Origin: Trichoplax sp. H2 | Taxonomy: Eukaryota; Placozoa; Uniplacotomia; Trichoplacea | DNA: 64,000 bases | NCBI GenBank assembly: GCA_003344405.1 | Contig: NOWV01000053.1 | Span: 62,001 to 126,000, forward strand | Direction: 5' to 3' | Notes under the pieces: generated by a model | Database searches by the model: none | What the model was told of the DNA's origin: nothing | What the model saw: only the letters and a program-made list of their open reading frames with translations | In this document: positions 60,301-64,000 of the stretch, one piece after another | Layout: the number at the start of each line of letters is the position of its first letter | How positions within the stretch are numbered: the stretch's first letter is position 1 | Program-made: the position numbers and the translations under genes

Positions 60301-61015
60301 GTATATTAAGGGATCCAGTCAATTCTTATACTCTATCATATACAAATAGGAGAAAATACAAATCTAAAACTCATCCACTCGATCCGATTCTAGAGATACC
60401 GATACACTCATCACAATGTTGTCTATATCAATCAGTATCAATACCTTCACCATTTTATCGGGTATAAAAATTATCATTGATTCATTGAATCACTCGCTCT
60501 TTTACTGTTGGAGATCGATTATACATCACTAGTATTTATTATTACAGGATGGGAAACTGTGGGTCTTTGCTATAGCAACGATGTCGCGCCATCAAATCAT
60601 CGTTTTAGAAAGGTCTTCTCAACGTTGTTATGGCTAGCTGACTTGAAGGAGCATCATCCTCCTTCATCCATCGATGAATTTGGTCATGAGAGAAAGACCA
60701 TAATTCGGTCGAAAGCTTAGTATAGAATACTGAATGTTCAATTGAATGGAATGGCTAGAATTATTTGACACGATAGCATCGTTAAAATGGTATGCATTGC
60801 TTGTACTCCTATCCTACTATCATGCAAACTGGGGCTATGTCGTCATTCCTTCAAGGATTGATTCTAATCTACAATTCACATACCGTGTCTTGACTGAATC
60901 GTCTTGTAGCAGGTTGTAACTGCATCATTTTGACCCATTGATGAGCATGATTGCCATTGGAAATGGTGCTAAAAACGAGCAACAAGAGTAATAAATGGAT
61001 CCACTTGATCGCCAT
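57384..61015 (-). CDS. CTSF: Cathepsin F-like papain-family cysteine protease, 11 exons
   Basis: Secreted or lysosomal C1A protease. Minus-strand exons: 61015-60884, 60135-60057, 59553-59440, 59339-59220, 59027-59002, 58775-58475, 58318-58254, 58020-57930, 57780-57747, 57568-57544, 57458-57384; total 1062 nt, 353 residues, phases all agree. The first exon is a signal peptide ([20 protein letters not shown]). The I29 prodomain carries E-x3-R-x2-VF-x2-N-x3-A-x3-Q ([20 protein letters not shown]), the ERFNAQ variant that marks cathepsins F and W, then GFTKLSDLT. Mature enzyme: [15 protein letters not shown] with the oxyanion Gln; catalytic Cys in RCGACWAF (CGAC instead of the usual CGSC); EGCKGGLP; catalytic His in [11 protein letters not shown]; catalytic Asn in [15 protein letters not shown]; end [11 protein letters not shown]. 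It lacks the N-terminal cystatin-like domain of human CTSF. Confidence 0.93.
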
Positions 61016-61849
61016 GGTTGTCCACTAGCGTAGTCAATGGGATGGATGGATGCGATCTGATACTGTAAAGTGTACGGTGTAGTCCTTTTGGAGGCCCTAC
61101 AGTACTGTATGTCGAATATACTGTATCTAGCAGGCCCTAGTCTCTCTCTCATACAAGACTTGGATGCTATTCCCTCGGCGTCGAAAACGACTTGTTGTTA
61201 TTTACTTTGAATTAGTTAACAAAATGGATAAAACCTTTGGTTTTATAACCAATTTTATATTTCACAATTTAGGGCAAAACCTTCTCTCTAATACTGAAGA
61301 ATCAATGATTGAAGGGAATATTTTGAGTTTGCTTGGGAACGATATTGATCAATTCTAGCGGATACTGGCTGATATTGGTTTTTCCGGTAGTTATAACGTT
61401 TATAACCTGTTCCAGTTATAACATGACAACCTTAGGGTTCTGTTCCGTTCCGTACCGTACCGTGCCATTCGCTCACTTCAGAGTGTACAGTGTACAGTGT
61501 ACAGTGTACAGTACAGCATCATGCCAAGTTGGTTGAATGCAATGCTGGGTCTTTGTCAAAATATTTATGCCCAACACACTTGATTAGAATCGTGATTTAG
61601 TATGAAGACAGTCGATTTGAAATTGACAGATTTTTTCTTAATTAATTAAGCTGGTTGAATGTTATTATCTGCTATTAAGCTCTGCCTGAAATAGATCATC
61701 CATGTGATTGAAATCAGTAGCAGTGATTTCGAAAACAGATACGGAAGATCCATCGTATGTAGCCATTTTTCTATATTGACAGCTTCATTTGTTGAGAAAA
61801 GTCCGTCTGTCTGAAGAGAGAGTGATCAGTCGTAGACTATGTGGCTGTT

Positions 61850-62032
61850 CAGTACAGTACATACAGTACAGTAGTACTGTACAAACGTCTTTACAAACAC
61901 TTTCAGTACAGTGTACAGTACACTATGTACAGTATATACTGTAGTGTTAACACTGTACACTGTGTACGTTGGTACTGTACGTTCAATGAACGTCCGACGT
62001 TCAAATTGGACGTTCGTACGTTCGTTCATTAA
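61850..62032. repeat. TACTGTA/GTACAGT palindrome block with ACGTTC inverted words
   Basis: A dense series of CAGTACAGTA, TAGTACTGTAC, GTGTACAGTACAC and similar words, followed by CGTCCGACGTTC, GGACGTTCGTACGTTCGTTC and related self-complementary pieces. Much of the stretch can fold on itself. It is the same word family as the block at 5527-5825. Confidence 0.75.
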
Positions 62033-62058
62033 AACTGGCTAACGTCCCTGGCTAACGT

Positions 62059-62600
62059 CACTCCACGCCTGCGTTGAACTCATTCTGACCAGCTAGAGCC
62101 ATGTTTCCATATTGACAGCTTCATTTGTTGAGAAAAGTCCGTCTGTCCGAGAGGGAAAGAGAGTGATCAGTCGTAGACTATGTACTGTACTATAGGGGAT
62201 ACCACAACATGGTCAGAATGAGTCAACTGGTCACTCCACGCCTGCGTTGAACTCATTCTGACCAGCTAGAGCCATGTTTCCATATTGACAGCTTCATTTG
62301 TTGAGAAAAGTCCGTCTGTCTGAGCGAGAGTGATCAGTCGTAGACTATGTACTGTACTATAGGGGACACCACAACATGGTCAGAATGAGTCAACTGGTCA
62401 CTCCACGCCTGCGTTGAACTCATTCTGACCAGCTAGAGCCATGTTTCCATATTGACAGCTTCATTTGTTGAGAAAAGTCCGTCTGTCTGAGCGAGAGTGA
62501 TCAGTCGTAGACTATGTACTGTACTGTACTATAGGGGATAACACAACATGGTCAGAATGAGTCAACTGGTCACTCCACACCAGTGTTGAGCGGTGTTGCA
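62059..62600. repeat. ~170-bp tandem repeat array with internal inverted repeats
   Basis: CACTCCACGCCTGCGTTGAA begins at 62059, 62232 and 62399, and a diverged version at 62571 (spacings 173, 167, 172). Units contain CCATATTGACAGCTTCATTT, GAGAAAAGTCCGTCTGTC, AGTGATCAGTCGTAGACTAT, TGTACTGTACTATAGGGGA and then TGGTCAGAATGAGT, which pairs perfectly with ACTCATTCTGACCA about 26 bases later. A partial unit lies at about 61755-61850. The central units are almost identical. Confidence 0.9.
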
Positions 62601-64000
62601 GTCATTCTGACCAGCGACAGTCGCTGCAATAGTTCGCAGACTAGCCGCCAAGGAGAGCTTTTGACAAGATGGCTTCCTCCTTTCAATTGCAATGTGAGTA
62701 GGACACACTATCCAACTGTTATTCGATAGACTGATCATTAAATGGCTCGATATCGTCCCCATATTGCCTTAATCGATGGGCACGAGTAGACTACAAGTTG
62801 GCTATTGATGTAGATTGTCCAGTAGGCTAGTGGTCATGCGTTGATCATGTCTGAATTGAAGCATGTTTCTTCCATTTTGCATCATGATCACAGTCATTGA
62901 TCTAGCGTAGTTCTATGGTAGCAAAATAGGTCAAAATCAAGAACGATTGTGTCCTTTTCCTTGCAACTTTCTTTTCGGTAGTGCTAGCATGAAATGTTTG
63001 CATTGATTGCAACCAATCCATTTCGCTTTCTCGCTCATGACCACTCGTCGACCTCGACTGGACTTACAATACAACGTCAAAGATTGACTAAATAGTGTGA
63101 AAATGAAATAGACCAGCAGGAAATTAAAAACCGATACTGTACTTGATATTCCATGAATGTATATCCTATACCTGCTAGTCCTATCGATGTTTTTACTCTT
63201 GAATTTTCGTAACCGGTTAAGTGCCTATACCCAATGATCCGACCGTTTGGATGCATTCTGTACTCTACGTATTATATGCTTGATGAGAAAGTCAATATAG
63301 ACTTAGACGTGTAAAATTAACTTGATTCCTGTAGTCTTACTTTAATCAGTAGATTATACGTAATAGAATGAAATAGATATTTATGTAGACCCGTCTAGCC
63401 GAACAATATAGCATCGTACAATACCTCTTCTCATCCATTCGTAACTAAATACTCCATTAGGACCAAATAACCTACGATAGCTCCAATAAATGAGCTGTTA
63501 CTATAAGACGAGTAGAATCGAAATTTCCATGAATTTGAACATAATCTCATTTGTCCCGCAAGACTTTATCTCCATCTACTCTACTAGTGGATAACTTCTT
63601 ATTCAATATCATGTTGCATGTATATGTAATGATATTTTGCAGACATACAGTATCTTGTGTCGTTTTCCTGCAGTATTAGATACAAACCTATGCCAAGAAA
63701 GTACCTTTCGTTATAGCATTAAAAAGGGATTCGTGATACAACAAACTATAGCTAACTTCTTGAACCAATAGACAACGTCCATGGGTATCCATGGAAAAAT
63801 AGAGACCTCGTCATTATTATTATACCTTCAATGATAATTAATTATCTTTTAGCCATTTTATTGCTGATCAATGAACCTACAGTATACCGTGATATACGTA
63901 AAAAATGGAAGAATAATTTTATCTTGACCAATCTCGACTGTTCTCATCAATATTGTCCTGATTTCTAAAATTGAAACCTAAGCGTATTCTGCTCCTTTTA

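Larger units (their letters stand above)
61016..64000. other. Right-end non-coding region with tandem repeats
   Basis: No supported gene. It contains GTGTACA repeats at 61485-61515, a TACTGTA-rich block at 61850-61980 ending in ACGTTC inverted words, and an array of ~170-bp units to about 62600. From 62600 to 64000 the sequence is plain AT-rich DNA with no recognised exon or RNA. The first few hundred bases beside 61015 presumably contain the cathepsin promoter. Confidence 0.45.

Noticed and set aside
1-64000. Bacterial-type operons, CRISPR arrays, prophage or insertion sequences
   Set aside because: All supported genes are intron-containing animal genes; no direct-repeat/spacer pattern or transposase frame was seen.

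Overview
This is an AT-rich eukaryotic (metazoan) window. The genes are built from many short exons joined by short GT-AG introns, and every exon chain below was assembled by hand from splice sites, codon phase and protein similarity. The gene set (taspase 1, a consortin-like protein, MUS81, GRHPR, a cathepsin F-like protease, a gustatory-receptor-like 7TM protein, SLC35F3/F4-like carriers), the intron sizes and the base composition suggest a placozoan such as Trichoplax. That species call is an inference, not shown directly.

Layout: TASP1 (+, 348-3928, with one splice-phase break); a small GON7-like KEOPS subunit (-, 4787-5432); a spacer dense in TACTGTA/TACAGTA palindromes; a consortin-like membrane protein (+, 6505-11995) containing a 7-nt microexon; a 4.2 kb spacer with a 99-bp tandem duplication; a cytochrome b5-fused front-end fatty acid desaturase (+, 16208-19014) convergent with a multi-hotdog thioesterase-like gene (-, 19704-21734). 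Next come three tandem SLC35F3/F4-like transporter paralogues (+, 23959-26047, 29494-32030, 41354-43797). They lie in segmentally duplicated DNA and are interrupted by a GRL gene (-, 34549-37155). GRHPR (+, 46412-50761), MUS81 (+, 52491-57006) and a cathepsin F-like protease (-, 57384-61015) follow. The right end is non-coding and carries ~170-bp tandem repeats.

No single pathway links the genes. The desaturase and the hotdog protein are plausible lipid-metabolism neighbours, and the SLC35F cluster is a local family expansion. In SLC35F copy 2 the first splice acceptor is lost and an in-frame ATG sits at the same place, so the protein probably starts there. MUS81 has an unrecognised segment where the winged helix is expected. 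Other points of interest are a GC-AG intron in GRHPR, a 72-bp TTAA-flanked foldback at 38168-38239 and several young tandem duplications. No tRNA, rRNA or CRISPR array was recognised. Exon boundaries rest on manual reading and need transcript support.
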